Origin: Enterovibrio qingdaonensis
Lineage (GTDB): Bacteria > Pseudomonadota > Gammaproteobacteria > Enterobacterales > Vibrionaceae
Assembly: GCF_028683135.1 (NCBI RefSeq)
Contig: NZ_JAJUBB010000032.1
Coordinates: 1 to 38,444, forward strand
Direction: 5' to 3'
Length of the DNA stretch: 38,444 nucleotides
The notes beneath the pieces were generated by a model that was not told the origin of the DNA, did no database searches, and saw nothing but the letters and a program-made list of their open reading frames with translations. The stretch's first letter is position 1. Every line of letters starts with the position of its first letter. Below, piece after piece: positions 25,425-34,710 of the stretch. Made by a program: the position numbers and the translations under genes.

Positions 25425-27341
25425 ATGACGTTTCGCCTAGATTTCAATGCGATTGACGTAAAACCGGAAAACAGCCGTTTTGCGTTGGTATTTCATAACC
25501 TCTCTGAGAAGAACATAGAAAAATGGCAACTGACCTTCAGTGTCAGCCGCTATGTCTACCCAGAAAGTGTTTCCCACGGAAATTTTAGACAAATTGGTAG
25601 CCTGTGCATTTTTGAAACGGGCGAACCTCTTAATGCCAATGAACACCTTTACCTAGAGTTTACTCACCGCACCAAGCCATTCTCACTGCATGATGAAGGG
25701 ATTGGTGATGCGTGCCTACTGGTCACGACTGAAGATGGCATCACTGCTTATCCGGTAGAAACACCCCCGGTAAATCTGGGCGCACCGACACCTGAGCGTG
25801 TTCCGCTGAACCTACCTGAGCCCAAAGCCATTAATCTGATCCCACAACCTAAAGCGTTGGTGGTGACATCGGGACAGTTCGCAATCTCTGATGAATGTGC
25901 AATTGCAGTGCGTTCTGACGAAGCAAAACTGGCTGCACAGTGGCTATCAGAAGAGTTGTCAGCGCATGTGCGTAAAGACATCACCATCAAGCAAGAAGGT
26001 CAGATCCAGTTTGTGATCGACAAACAGCTTAAAGGTGAACGCTATCGTCTAAGTGTTAAGCCAACAGGCATCGTGATCAGCGCAACAGAAGCCAGTGGAT
26101 TCACACATGGTGTGGCGACCTTGCTCCAACTGCTGCCTGTTCAGGCAACACATAGACACTATTTTGCCTATGCAATCCCATGCGCGGAAATTGAAGACCA
26201 TCCTCGCTTTGGTTATCGCGGCATGATGTTGGACTGCGCCCGCCACTTCCACCCGGTGCGTCGCGTCAAAGATCTGATCAACCAACTGGCACGATTTAAG
26301 CTCAATCATTTCCACTGGCACCTGACTGACGATGAAGGCTGGCGTATTCAAATCGATGCCTACCCTGAGTTGACCGAAATTGGTGCTTGGCGTGGACCGT
26401 TTGAAGCCATGGAGCCGCAATACACCACATTGTCAAAAATCCATGGTGGTTTCTACACCAAAGATGACATCCGCGATGTCATTGCTTATGCAGAGAAACG
26501 CGGCATCACTGTGGTTCCTGAAATCGATATTCCAGGCCACTGTCGAGCAGCAATTAAGTCGTTACCCACGCTATTGGTAGAAGACGCTGATAAGTCTGTT
26601 TACAGCAGCATTCAAAACTACAACGACAATGTTTTGAATCCTGGCCTCAAAGGTACATATACCTTTTTGGAAACAGTATTAAAGGAAGTGTGTGAACTAT
26701 TTCCTTCTCCATATGTACACATTGGTGCCGATGAAGTACCGGAAGGCGTATGGATAAACAGCCCTGCATGCCAAGCATTAATGAAAACGCACGGTTACAA
26801 AGATTTTAAAGATCTTCAAGGACATATCTTGCGTCATTGTGAAAATTTCCTCAGTACAAAAGGCAAACAAATGTTTGGCTGGGAGGAAGTCGTGTTTGGC
26901 GACAAGGTCAGCAAAGATACTGTGATCTTCTCGTGGTTAAGCGAGCAATCTGGATTGGATTGTATCCAAAATGGATACAATGTCGTCCTGCAGCCAGGGC
27001 AGGCTACCTATCTCGATATGGCTCAAGACTACTCAGCGGATGAGCCGGGAACTGACTGGGCTGCCAAGGTGCCACTTGAAGCTGCTTATCACTATGAGCC
27101 ACTTGGAAACTCCAAAGTAACAGCCGAGGAGTTCAGCCGAGTGAAAGGCATACAGTGCGCGCTGTGGTGCGAAGCAACAAATACCCAAAGCCGCTTCGAA
27201 TACATGATCTTCCCTCGCCTTTTGGCGATTGCAGAGGTGTGTTGGAGTGCCAAGGAACAAAGAGATTGGGCAGATTTTCAGGCTCGTCTCAGCGGACAAC
27301 TGCAATACCTAGATCGCCTAGGTATTAACTATCGTCGGTAA
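25425..27341 (+). CDS. Cytoplasmic GH20 beta-N-acetylhexosaminidase
   Basis: A 638-residue GH20 enzyme without a signal peptide. Residues 1-120 form a beta-rich N-terminal domain, about 135-250 the GH20b domain, and about 260-630 the TIM barrel. The catalytic pair is Asp436-Glu437 in HIGADEVPEGVW, and FHWHLTDDEGWR (about 291-302) is the substrate-binding stretch; the Asp polarises the substrate acetamido group (substrate-assisted retention). It should release GlcNAc from the non-reducing end of imported (GlcNAc)3 and longer, leaving (GlcNAc)2 for the phosphorylase. It corresponds to the soluble GlcNAcase of the Vibrio chitin operon (ExoI-like in V. furnissii). It is tightly linked: the start is 3 bp after the kinase stop. 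Confidence 0.92.
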   Translation: MTFRLDFNAIDVKPENSRFALVFHNLSEKNIEKWQLTFSVSRYVYPESVSHGNFRQIGSLCIFETGEPLNANEHLYLEFTHRTKPFSLHDEGIGDACLLVTTEDGITAYPVETPPVNLGAPTPERVPLNLPEPKAINLIPQPKALVVTSGQFAISDECAIAVRSDEAKLAAQWLSEELSAHVRKDITIKQEGQIQFVIDKQLKGERYRLSVKPTGIVISATEASGFTHGVATLLQLLPVQATHRHYFAYAIPCAEIEDHPRFGYRGMMLDCARHFHPVRRVKDLINQLARFKLNHFHWHLTDDEGWRIQIDAYPELTEIGAWRGPFEAMEPQYTTLSKIHGGFYTKDDIRDVIAYAEKRGITVVPEIDIPGHCRAAIKSLPTLLVEDADKSVYSSIQNYNDNVLNPGLKGTYTFLETVLKEVCELFPSPYVHIGADEVPEGVWINSPACQALMKTHGYKDFKDLQGHILRHCENFLSTKGKQMFGWEEVVFGDKVSKDTVIFSWLSEQSGLDCIQNGYNVVLQPGQATYLDMAQDYSADEPGTDWAAKVPLEAAYHYEPLGNSKVTAEEFSRVKGIQCALWCEATNTQSRFEYMIFPRLLAIAEVCWSAKEQRDWADFQARLSGQLQYLDRLGINYRR

Positions 27342-27379
27342 TTTTTTAATTTTTTGAGATTTGTAAAAGGATACACGCC

Positions 27380-29785
27380 ATGAAATACGGCTTTTTCGAT
27401 AACGATAACCGGGAATATGTCATTACCCGCCCTGACGTACCGGCGCCATGGACCAACTATTTAGGTACAGAGAAGTTCTGTACTGTTATTTCACACAACG
27501 CTGGTGGCTACTCGTTCTACAACAGCCCTGAGCACAACCGTGTGACTAAATTCCGTCCAAACGGCACGTTTGATCGTCCAGGTCACTATGTTTACCTTCG
27601 TGATGATGAGACTGGCGACTACTGGTCAATCTCATGGCAACCAGTAGCAAAGAGCCTGGAAGAAGCAACATACGAAGTCCGTCACGGTCTGTCTTACTCA
27701 AAATTCAAATGTGAGTACAACGGCATCACCGCTCAAAAAACGCTGTTTGTACCTAAGGGTGAAGACGCGCAGATTTGGGATGTGAAGATCAAGAACGACA
27801 GCGACAAGCCTCGTACGATCAGTGCATTCTCTTTCGTAGAGTTCTCGTTCAGCCACATCCAGTCTGACAACCAGAACCACCAGATGAGCCTGTACTCAGC
27901 TGGTACCTCGTACAACGACGGTGTGATTGAATACGACCTGTACTACAACACCAACGACTACGAAGGCTTCTACTACATGGCGTCTAGCTTCGATCCTGAT
28001 AGCTACGACGGTCAGCGTGACAGCTTCCTGGGCATGTACCGTGACGAAGCAAACCCAATCGCGGTTGAAAAAGGTCGCTGCTCTAACCACGTTCAAACCT
28101 GTTACAACCACTGTGGCTCTCTGCACAAGCAATTCGTGATTCAGCCAGGTGAAGAAGTTCGCTTCGTCTACCTGCTGGGTATCGGTAAAGGTGAAGGCCA
28201 GCGTCTGCGTGCGAAATACCAAGACATGGCAAACGTTGATGCTGCATTTGCTGATATCAAAGCTCACTGGGATACCCGTTGTAACAAGTTCCAAGTGAAA
28301 TCGCCTAACGAAGGCTTGGACACCATGATCAACGCATGGACCTTGTACCAAGCAGAAACCTGTGTGGTTTGGTCTCGCTTTGCATCATTCATCGAAGTCG
28401 GCGGCCGTACTGGTCTTGGCTACCGTGATACTGCACAAGATGCTATCTCTGTACCGCATTCAAACCCAGCAATGACGCGTAAGCGCCTTGTTGACCTGCT
28501 ACGCGGTCAAGTGAAAGCAGGTTACGGTCTGCACCTGTTCGATCCAGATTGGTTCGATCCAGAGAAAGCGGACGTTAAACCATCTAAGTCACCAACCGTT
28601 GTTCCAACACCAAGTGACGAAGACAAGATCCACGGCATTGACGACACCTGTTCAGATGACCACCTGTGGATCGTACCGACCATCATCAACTTCATCACTG
28701 AAACCGGTGAAGAAAGCTTCTTGGATGAGTCAATTCCATACGCAGATGGCGGCAACGCAACTGTTTACGAGCACATGAAAGCCGCACTGGACTTCTCTGC
28801 AGAGTACATCGGTCAAACCGGTATCTGTAAAGGTCTGCGCGCTGACTGGAACGACTGTCTGAACCTGGGTGGCGGTGAGTCATCAATGGTATCTTTCCTG
28901 CACTTCTGGGCTCTGCAAGAGTTCATCGAGTTGGCAAAATACCGCGGCAACGACGAAGACGTACAGAAGTACACCGTTATGGCCGCAAACGTGCGCGAAG
29001 CATGTGAGAAGCACCTTTGGGATGATGAAGGCGGTTGGTACATCCGTGGTCTGACGAAAGACGGCGACAAGATCGGTACTGCAACACAAACTGAAGGCCG
29101 TGTTCACCTAGAGTCAAACACGTTGGCAGTTCTGTCTGGTCTTGCATCTCAAGAGCGTGGTGAGAAGGCGATGGATGCAGTTGATGAGAACCTGTTCTCT
29201 GAGTACGGCCTGCACCTGAACTCTCCATCTTTCTCTACACCAAACGATGACATTGGCTTCGTTACACGCGTATACCAAGGCGTAAAAGAAAACGGTGCAA
29301 TCTTCTCGCATCCAAACCCATGGGCGTGGGTTGCAGAAACCAAACTGGGCCGTGGTGACCGTGCGATGAAGTTCTACGACGCACTGAACCCTTACAACCA
29401 AAACGACATGATCGAGATGCGTGTTGCTGAACCGTACTCTTACGTTCAGTTCATCATGGGTCGCGACCACGAAAACCATGGCCGTGCAAACCACCCATGG
29501 CTGACAGGTACCTCTGGTTGGGCATACTTCGCGGTAACTAACTTCATTCTGGGTGTACAAACTGGTTTTAACGGCCTGACCGTTGATCCATGTATCCCAA
29601 CAAGCTGGCCAGGCTTTGAAGTTCGTCGTGAGTGGCGCGATGCGACTTACCAAATCAAGGTTGAAAACCCGAATGGCGTCAGCAAAGGCGTGAAATCAAT
29701 CACTCTAAACGGTGAGCCAGTTAAAGGTGCGATTCCAGCACAAGAAGCCGGTTCAGTGAACGAAGTGGTTGTCGTTCTGGGCTAA
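27380..29785 (+). CDS. chbP: GH94 N,N'-diacetylchitobiose phosphorylase
   Basis: An 801-residue protein, the same length as Vibrio proteolyticus chitobiose phosphorylase. It splits (GlcNAc)2 with phosphate into alpha-GlcNAc-1-P and GlcNAc, saving one ATP. The general acid Asp492 is in GLRADWNDC, at the same number as in the crystal structure of the Vibrio enzyme. An N-terminal beta-sandwich (about 1-270), a linker helix region and an (alpha/alpha)6 barrel follow the GH94 plan. It has no signal peptide. Codon use is very biased (CTG, GGT, CGT, AAC, GAC), similar to cbp, which points to high expression. It starts 38 bp after GH20 with an AAAAGGA site and ends just before a strong hairpin. Confidence 0.97.
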   Translation: MKYGFFDNDNREYVITRPDVPAPWTNYLGTEKFCTVISHNAGGYSFYNSPEHNRVTKFRPNGTFDRPGHYVYLRDDETGDYWSISWQPVAKSLEEATYEVRHGLSYSKFKCEYNGITAQKTLFVPKGEDAQIWDVKIKNDSDKPRTISAFSFVEFSFSHIQSDNQNHQMSLYSAGTSYNDGVIEYDLYYNTNDYEGFYYMASSFDPDSYDGQRDSFLGMYRDEANPIAVEKGRCSNHVQTCYNHCGSLHKQFVIQPGEEVRFVYLLGIGKGEGQRLRAKYQDMANVDAAFADIKAHWDTRCNKFQVKSPNEGLDTMINAWTLYQAETCVVWSRFASFIEVGGRTGLGYRDTAQDAISVPHSNPAMTRKRLVDLLRGQVKAGYGLHLFDPDWFDPEKADVKPSKSPTVVPTPSDEDKIHGIDDTCSDDHLWIVPTIINFITETGEESFLDESIPYADGGNATVYEHMKAALDFSAEYIGQTGICKGLRADWNDCLNLGGGESSMVSFLHFWALQEFIELAKYRGNDEDVQKYTVMAANVREACEKHLWDDEGGWYIRGLTKDGDKIGTATQTEGRVHLESNTLAVLSGLASQERGEKAMDAVDENLFSEYGLHLNSPSFSTPNDDIGFVTRVYQGVKENGAIFSHPNPWAWVAETKLGRGDRAMKFYDALNPYNQNDMIEMRVAEPYSYVQFIMGRDHENHGRANHPWLTGTSGWAYFAVTNFILGVQTGFNGLTVDPCIPTSWPGFEVRREWRDATYQIKVENPNGVSKGVKSITLNGEPVKGAIPAQEAGSVNEVVVVLG

Positions 29786-29789
29786 TCCA

Positions 29790-29818
29790 AAAACGGGGCT
29801 GCTTCAGCCCCGTTTTCC
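29790..29818 (+). terminator. Hairpin between the phosphorylase and mutase genes
   Basis: Stem AAAACGGGGCTG / CAGCCCCGTTTT with a three-base loop, 5 bp after the chbP stop and 23 bp before the mutase start. It has the form of an intrinsic terminator with a short TTTT run, so partial read-through is likely. Confidence 0.7.
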
Positions 29819-29841
29819 TAGATTTATAAAGGAGTTCAACC

Positions 29842-31254
29842 ATGATCCAATTTGGTACTGGTGGCTGGCGCGCAATCATCGGTGAAGAGTTCACGCGTGA
29901 TAACGTGCGCCTCGTGGCCCAAAGCCTTGCCAACATCATGATTAACGAAAACGCGATTGAGCCGGGTTTCGTCATTGGTTATGACCGTCGCTTCCTGTCT
30001 GACAAAGCCGCAGAGTGGTTTGCAAGTGTACTTGCTGCGAACGGCATCACCGTTAGCTTCATCGACAAGTACGTTCCGACCCCAATCGTGATGTTCAAAG
30101 CGAAAGAAATGGAAACGCACTATTCCGCGTGTATCACTGCTTCGCACAACCCTGCTGACTACAACGGCGTGAAAGTCTTTATCCAAGGCGGCCGTGATGC
30201 AGATGAAATCATCACCGCAAAAATTGAAGAGCAAATCAGCAAACTTCAACTGAGCGACGTGAAAACGGTTGAGTTTGAAGATGCGGTAGAAGCTGGTTCT
30301 ATCCAAATCATTAACCCAATGAACGAGTTCGTCGATTCAATCATCAACTTCATTGATATTGAAGCGATCAAGAAAGCCAACCTCCGTGTGCTGATTGACC
30401 CAATGTTCGGCGTGGCGAAAAATGCCCTGCAAACAGTGCTGATTTCAGGCCGCTGTGACGTTGATGTTATCAATGACACGGCAAACCCAGGCTTTGGTGG
30501 CTTGATGCCATCACCAAGTGCAGCAACGCTTTACCGCCTGAAGCACATGGTTGCCCATGAAGGTTACGACATTGGTATCGGTACCGATGGTGACGCTGAC
30601 CGCCTAGGCATTATCGATGAGAAAGGCAACTTCATTCATCCGAACGAAGTGTTGCTACTGTTGTACTACTACATGCTGGAATACAAAGGCTGGAAAGGCT
30701 CAGTGGTACGCAACATTGCGACAACCCACCTTCTGGACAAGGTTGCAGCAGCTCACGATGAGAAGAGCTTTGAAGTACCAGTGGGCTTCAAACACATCAG
30801 CTCGCAAATGGAAGCCGATGACTCTCTGATCGGCGGTGAAAGCTCGGGCGGTTTAACCATTCGCGGCCACATCAAAGGCAAGGATGGCGTATTTGCATCA
30901 AGCCTACTGGTCGAAATGATCAGCGTGACAGGCAAGAAACTGTCTGAGCTACTGGATGAAATCTACGGTAAGTACGGCTACGCCTACACCGCAGAGGGCG
31001 ACTGTACGTTCAAAGCATCTCAACGCGAAGAGCTTTACAACAAGATTTACGTTGAAAAAGCACTACCAGAATTTGCTTATGAGATTGAAAAAGTCAGCTA
31101 TGCCGACGGCTTGAAGGTTTACTTCAAAAACGGCGGCTGGGCGATTGCTCGCTTCTCAGGCACAGAGCCGCTGCTACGCATTTTCGTAGAGTGGGAAGAC
31201 AAAGAAACCGCAGAAGCTCTCGTACAGCAAATCAAAGAGTTCCTGTACGTATAG
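29842..31254 (+). CDS. Phosphoglucomutase/phosphomannomutase-family phosphohexosamine mutase
   Basis: A 470-residue alpha-D-phosphohexomutase. The phosphoserine is Ser101 in TASHNPADYNG, the Mg2+ loop is GTDGDADRLG (about 248-257), the sugar loop is GGESSGG, and the phosphate-binding loop is RFSGTEPLLRIF near the C-terminus. In this operon the natural job is GlcNAc-1-P to GlcNAc-6-P, which links the phosphorylase product to NagA and NagB. The family does not reveal sugar choice by itself, so this is inferred from position. AAAGGAG lies 8 bases before the ATG. It is the last gene of the chitin operon and is followed by a terminator. Confidence 0.92.
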   Translation: MIQFGTGGWRAIIGEEFTRDNVRLVAQSLANIMINENAIEPGFVIGYDRRFLSDKAAEWFASVLAANGITVSFIDKYVPTPIVMFKAKEMETHYSACITASHNPADYNGVKVFIQGGRDADEIITAKIEEQISKLQLSDVKTVEFEDAVEAGSIQIINPMNEFVDSIINFIDIEAIKKANLRVLIDPMFGVAKNALQTVLISGRCDVDVINDTANPGFGGLMPSPSAATLYRLKHMVAHEGYDIGIGTDGDADRLGIIDEKGNFIHPNEVLLLLYYYMLEYKGWKGSVVRNIATTHLLDKVAAAHDEKSFEVPVGFKHISSQMEADDSLIGGESSGGLTIRGHIKGKDGVFASSLLVEMISVTGKKLSELLDEIYGKYGYAYTAEGDCTFKASQREELYNKIYVEKALPEFAYEIEKVSYADGLKVYFKNGGWAIARFSGTEPLLRIFVEWEDKETAEALVQQIKEFLYV

Positions 31255-31285
31255 TTGTACCGTGAAAAAATACCACGTATGCAAT

Positions 31286-31313
31286 AGGGTAGCGTCAGCT
31301 ACCCTTTTCTTTT
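31286..31313 (+). terminator. Terminator of the chitin-oligosaccharide operon
   Basis: Stem AGGGTAGC / GCTACCCT with loop GTCA, followed by TTTCTTTT, 31 bp after the mutase stop and just before the convergent lipoprotein gene. Confidence 0.85.
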
Positions 31314-31324
31314 ACGAGCAGCAC

Positions 31325-31612
31325 TCATTGAAGCTCACACTCCCTCAGCGTGATATCCCCCCAAACCAACATGGCCTCGTTACCTTTGCCATAAAACCCG
31401 GTATTACCGCGGTCTGACTGATACTGAACACCTGACGCTGAACGAATTCTCGGCAGCTCTTTTTCTTCGCCATTGAACCGAATAATCGCCAAATCCGAGG
31501 TCAACATTGCTTCAAACGACTGATCACTCTCACACGTGTACTGGCTGGGTAGAGAACTACTGCAACCCGCAAGCAATGCGACTGAAATAATTGAAATAAC
31601 AACTTTTTTCAT
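31325..31612 (-). CDS. MliC-like lipoprotein (C-type lysozyme inhibitor domain)
   Basis: A 95-residue lipoprotein. The signal peptide ends in the lipobox LLAGC, with lipidated Cys17. After it the mature part keeps the MliC/PliC outline: YTCESDQSFEA near the start, a SGVQYQSDRGNTGFYGKGNEAML segment (about 64-86), and a closing GDITLREC; Cys28 and the C-terminal Cys93 are placed for the usual disulfide. Members sit in the envelope and block c-type lysozyme. The link with chitin genes could reflect host or animal-surface life, since lysozyme cuts a similar polymer. Fold assignment is good, activity is inferred. Divergent from the exported chitobiase. Confidence 0.75.
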   Translation of the reverse strand: MKKVVISIISVALLAGCSSSLPSQYTCESDQSFEAMLTSDLAIIRFNGEEKELPRIRSASGVQYQSDRGNTGFYGKGNEAMLVWGDITLRECELQ

Positions 31613-31923
31613 AGTGTATCTCCTGCAAGAGTAGGTGCATCGTTATAGCAGCATGAAAACAGAATTTTAGATGAATACTGGGTCACACATCGTACAAACC
31701 GTCTTAAATTTATTACTAGAATTTAATTGCCTACCTTTTGATACACAACACCGAACACCGTACGAACCTCAAGCTTAACTACTGCAATAGACTAATTTTC
31801 ATTACCAAAGAATGAATTGCCTTCCAAATAAATACGACATAAAAACAATGACATAATTATCACCAACCCCAGCATCTACGCTTCAATGGATTTATTTTGA
31901 ACAAGAAATTAAAGGAGCAACAG
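31613..31923. promoter_or_regulatory. Divergent control region, lipoprotein / exported chitobiase
   Basis: 311 bp of A+T-rich DNA without a gene. It holds the second copy of the 13-mer AACACCGAACACC (31747-31759) and possible but weak promoter boxes for the plus strand (TTGCCT at about 31818, A+T-rich -10 near 31840). AGGAG at 31913-31917 is the ribosome-binding site of the chitobiase. Confidence 0.55.
31747..31759 (+). repeat. 13-mer AACACCGAACACC, copy 2 (exported chitobiase)
   Basis: Identical to 16672-16684 and in the same orientation relative to the gene downstream, about 165 bp before the chitobiase start. Candidate shared operator (inference). Confidence 0.5.
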
Positions 31924-34497
31924 ATGTTAAAACGCGTTTTACTCGCCACGGCCATCTCTGGTGTACTGGCATCACCAAGCTACGCAGTTTCTTCTCAAGT
32001 ATTGTCAAAACTGGGAGATGGAATCGATCTGGAGTATGCCGTTCTAGACAATCAACAAAATGAATGGCGAACTTTTAAAGGTGAAATAACCCTGAAAAAC
32101 GAAAGTTCAGCCGTGCTTCCAGCTTCTGGATGGTCCATCTATTTCAGCCACATTCGTATGATGCAACCACTTACAGGTAGCGGGCTTACCGTTTCTCATG
32201 TTAACGGTGACATTTTTAAAATAGAGCCGACAACCGCTTTCCAACCCTTGCAACCTGGCCAAACACTGACCATAGAATTCGAATCTGAGTTTTGGCAGGT
32301 AGCGAAAACCGACATCATGCCGAACTGGTATTTGGTGTCTGACAGCGGTGAAACAGCTTTGATTGCCAGCACAAGCAACATGATTAACGGTGAAGTGCCT
32401 TCCAAGCCTGGAGAGGAACTCCCTTTCGTTGCCGATTTTACCAGTGAGCTGACATGGAAACGTTACGGCGGCAGCATCACTGATTTCTATGACCCTTATT
32501 CAGCCGCTGATCGCTATTTGAAAAACAGTGACCTAAATAAAATCGACAACGTACAAGGGGTTATCCCAACCCCAGCAGCAATAACCCTCGGCACGGGCGA
32601 CGTCGCGATAGACCCTTCTTGGGTTGTCGTATTCGACAATGGCTACCAGTCACAAGCGGAGTTCTTGGCTAATCAACTGGGGCTGACCGCAGTGCCTTGG
32701 TCACCAAACCAATCCAAAGTGATTCATATTGGCTGGGGCCAAGTGAACATTGATGGTAAGCCAAAATGGGAAGAAGCGTATAACCTGTCCGTTTCGCCGT
32801 CTGAAGAGAAAATCAACATTGATGCGGTGGATGCTGCAGGTGCACTGTATGCCGCGCAATCTCTGCTTCAACTGGCTGAGAACAACCTCATTCCTGAAGC
32901 GCAAATTTCAGACGCACCGCGTTTTGCGTACCGTGGCCTTTCTATTGATGCGGCGCGTAACTTCAGAAGCAAAGAATCTATCTTGGAGCTGCTCGATCAA
33001 ATGGCAGCCGTTAAGCTGAACAAACTGCATCTTCGTTTAAGTGATGACGAAGCATGGCGCATTGAAATCCCTGCGCTGCCTGAGCTGGCAGACGTCGGCT
33101 CTCAGCGTTGCCATGATTTAACAGAAACAAGCTGCGTATTACCATTTCTTGGAGCAGGCCCAAATGGTACAGCGGAATCTAACGGCTTCTACACAGAGGC
33201 TGACTACAGAGAAATCCTGACTGCAGCGAATGCGCTAAACATTGAAGTTATTCCAGAAGTTGACATGCCAGGCCATGCTCACGCAGCCATTAAAGCGATG
33301 GAAGCACGTTATGAAAAACTAGCGACGCAAGGCGATTTGGCAAAAGCGAACGAATACTTGCTGAGCGATCCAAACGACACCACCGAATACTTATCAGTTC
33401 AGATGTTTACTGACAATGCGATGAACGTGTGTATGGAATCGACGTATAACTTCGTTGATACCGTTGTCGGCTCCTTGGTGGCATTGCACCAAGATATCCA
33501 ACCGCTTAAGACCTTCCACTTTGGTGGCGATGAAATCGCAGGCGCATGGACAGACTCGCCTATTTGTCAGGCGTTTCTTGCCAACAATAACCAAGGTATC
33601 TCTACCGTTGATGAGCTAAGCCAATACTTTGTTGAGCGCATCTCTGTGATTACTGCCAATCACAACCTCGATCTGGGTGGTTGGGAAGATGGTCTGATGC
33701 ACAACAATGTTGTCTACCCGCGCGGTGAAATAGCCAATGCAAACGTCAGCGGTAACGCATGGCAAAACATCTGGGAATGGGGCGTTGCAGATCGTGCCTA
33801 CAACCTTGCTAATAATGGCTATGGGGTCATCTACAACCAAGCTACCCACTTCTATTTTGACCACCCATACGAGCCCGATCCAGAAGAGCGTGGTTACTAC
33901 TGGGCACCACGTTTTACCGACACACGCAAATCGTTTGGTTTTATGCCAGATGATCTCTACGCAAACGCAGACTTTACCCGCGCGGGCGCGCCTATCACCA
34001 AGCAAGAAGTCCTTGATGCGGCTGGAGTGAAAACACTAGAACGCCCTGAAAATGTACTCGGCTTGCAAGGTTCGGTATGGACAGAAACCATCCGCACTGA
34101 GGCGCAGTTTGAAGGCATGACGTTCCCTCGTGCGATTGCACTGGCTGAGCGTGCTTGGCACACCGCTGCTTGGGAGGCGCACGACGCTGACGGCAAACAC
34201 GTTGATGAAGCTGCGCGTACTGAGGGTTACAACCAGTTCGCAAACCTCGTCGCCAAAAACATCATGCCGAGCCTCGAAGCAAACGGCATTGCGTTTAACT
34301 TGCCTGTCCCAGGTGGGATCATTGAAGGTGGTGTGTTAAAAGCCAACAGTGCCTTCCCCGGACTCACGATTGAATACTCGGTTGATAACGGTCAAAGCTG
34401 GCTTGCCTACAACGCAAACCAAGCCCCTTCTGTTTCAACGGCGTTGATTCGTACCGTCTCAGGCGAGCGCAACAGCCGTGTAGCTGAAGTGAAGTAA
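31924..34497 (+). CDS. Exported GH20 chitobiase / beta-N-acetylhexosaminidase
   Basis: From the ATG at 31924 it has 857 residues, close to the 883 of Vibrio harveyi chitobiase. A Sec signal peptide (MLKRVLLATAISGVLASPSYA, cleavage near residue 21) is followed by the CHB_HEX N-terminal domain (about 30-180), GH20b (about 205-330), the TIM barrel (about 335-775) with catalytic Asp536-Glu537 in FHFGGDEIAGAW, and the CHB_HEX_C Ig-like domain (about 795-857). It splits chitobiose and short oligomers to GlcNAc outside the cytoplasm. Unlike V. harveyi chitobiase there is no lipobox Cys, so it should be soluble in the periplasm or secreted. A TTG start at 31897 lies before the AGGAG site and is rejected. 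Confidence 0.93.
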   Translation: MLKRVLLATAISGVLASPSYAVSSQVLSKLGDGIDLEYAVLDNQQNEWRTFKGEITLKNESSAVLPASGWSIYFSHIRMMQPLTGSGLTVSHVNGDIFKIEPTTAFQPLQPGQTLTIEFESEFWQVAKTDIMPNWYLVSDSGETALIASTSNMINGEVPSKPGEELPFVADFTSELTWKRYGGSITDFYDPYSAADRYLKNSDLNKIDNVQGVIPTPAAITLGTGDVAIDPSWVVVFDNGYQSQAEFLANQLGLTAVPWSPNQSKVIHIGWGQVNIDGKPKWEEAYNLSVSPSEEKINIDAVDAAGALYAAQSLLQLAENNLIPEAQISDAPRFAYRGLSIDAARNFRSKESILELLDQMAAVKLNKLHLRLSDDEAWRIEIPALPELADVGSQRCHDLTETSCVLPFLGAGPNGTAESNGFYTEADYREILTAANALNIEVIPEVDMPGHAHAAIKAMEARYEKLATQGDLAKANEYLLSDPNDTTEYLSVQMFTDNAMNVCMESTYNFVDTVVGSLVALHQDIQPLKTFHFGGDEIAGAWTDSPICQAFLANNNQGISTVDELSQYFVERISVITANHNLDLGGWEDGLMHNNVVYPRGEIANANVSGNAWQNIWEWGVADRAYNLANNGYGVIYNQATHFYFDHPYEPDPEERGYYWAPRFTDTRKSFGFMPDDLYANADFTRAGAPITKQEVLDAAGVKTLERPENVLGLQGSVWTETIRTEAQFEGMTFPRAIALAERAWHTAAWEAHDADGKHVDEAARTEGYNQFANLVAKNIMPSLEANGIAFNLPVPGGIIEGGVLKANSAFPGLTIEYSVDNGQSWLAYNANQAPSVSTALIRTVSGERNSRVAEVK

Positions 34498-34517
34498 TAG
34501 CACGTTTCATCGCTCGC

Positions 34518-34550
34518 AACGCCTCGGTCAGTCATGGCCGAGGCGTTTTT
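34518..34550 (+). terminator. Terminator of the exported chitobiase
   Basis: Stem AACGCCTCGG / CCGAGGCGTT with a ten-base loop, then TTTTTCTATTT, 20 bp after the stop. Confidence 0.88.
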
Positions 34551-34602
34551 CTATTTAGGCGTGAAAGCACTGCCAACATGGATGACATTAATTTTTTCCA
34601 AC

Positions 34603-34618
34603 CTTAACAATTATTAAC
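34603..34618 (+). promoter_or_regulatory. Tandem TTAAC repeats before the two-component operon
   Basis: CTTAAC (34603-34608) and ATTAAC (34613-34618) repeat with a 10-bp period, like binding sites of OmpR-family regulators (PmrA/QseB boxes have TTAA units 11 bp apart). Candidate autoregulatory site of the adjacent response regulator. Confidence 0.35.
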
Positions 34619-34710
34619 CTTCCCTCAATCCGCTTTTAATCCATTCTCAGTTAAGCTGTTTTTACGTCAGCAGCTACAGACTGGCGAATCAGTTCCCCCA
34701 AACTGGTGTT

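Noticed and set aside
27896-28351. 151-residue open frame on the minus strand, and a 179-residue one at 29114-29653
   Set aside because: Both are antisense to chbP, whose strong codon bias leaves long empty frames on the other strand. The Val/Thr/His-rich translations look like mirrored codons.
31897-31923. TTG start for the exported chitobiase
   Set aside because: The AGGAG site at 31913-31917 serves the ATG at 31924, and a charged 9-residue prefix would spoil the signal peptide.
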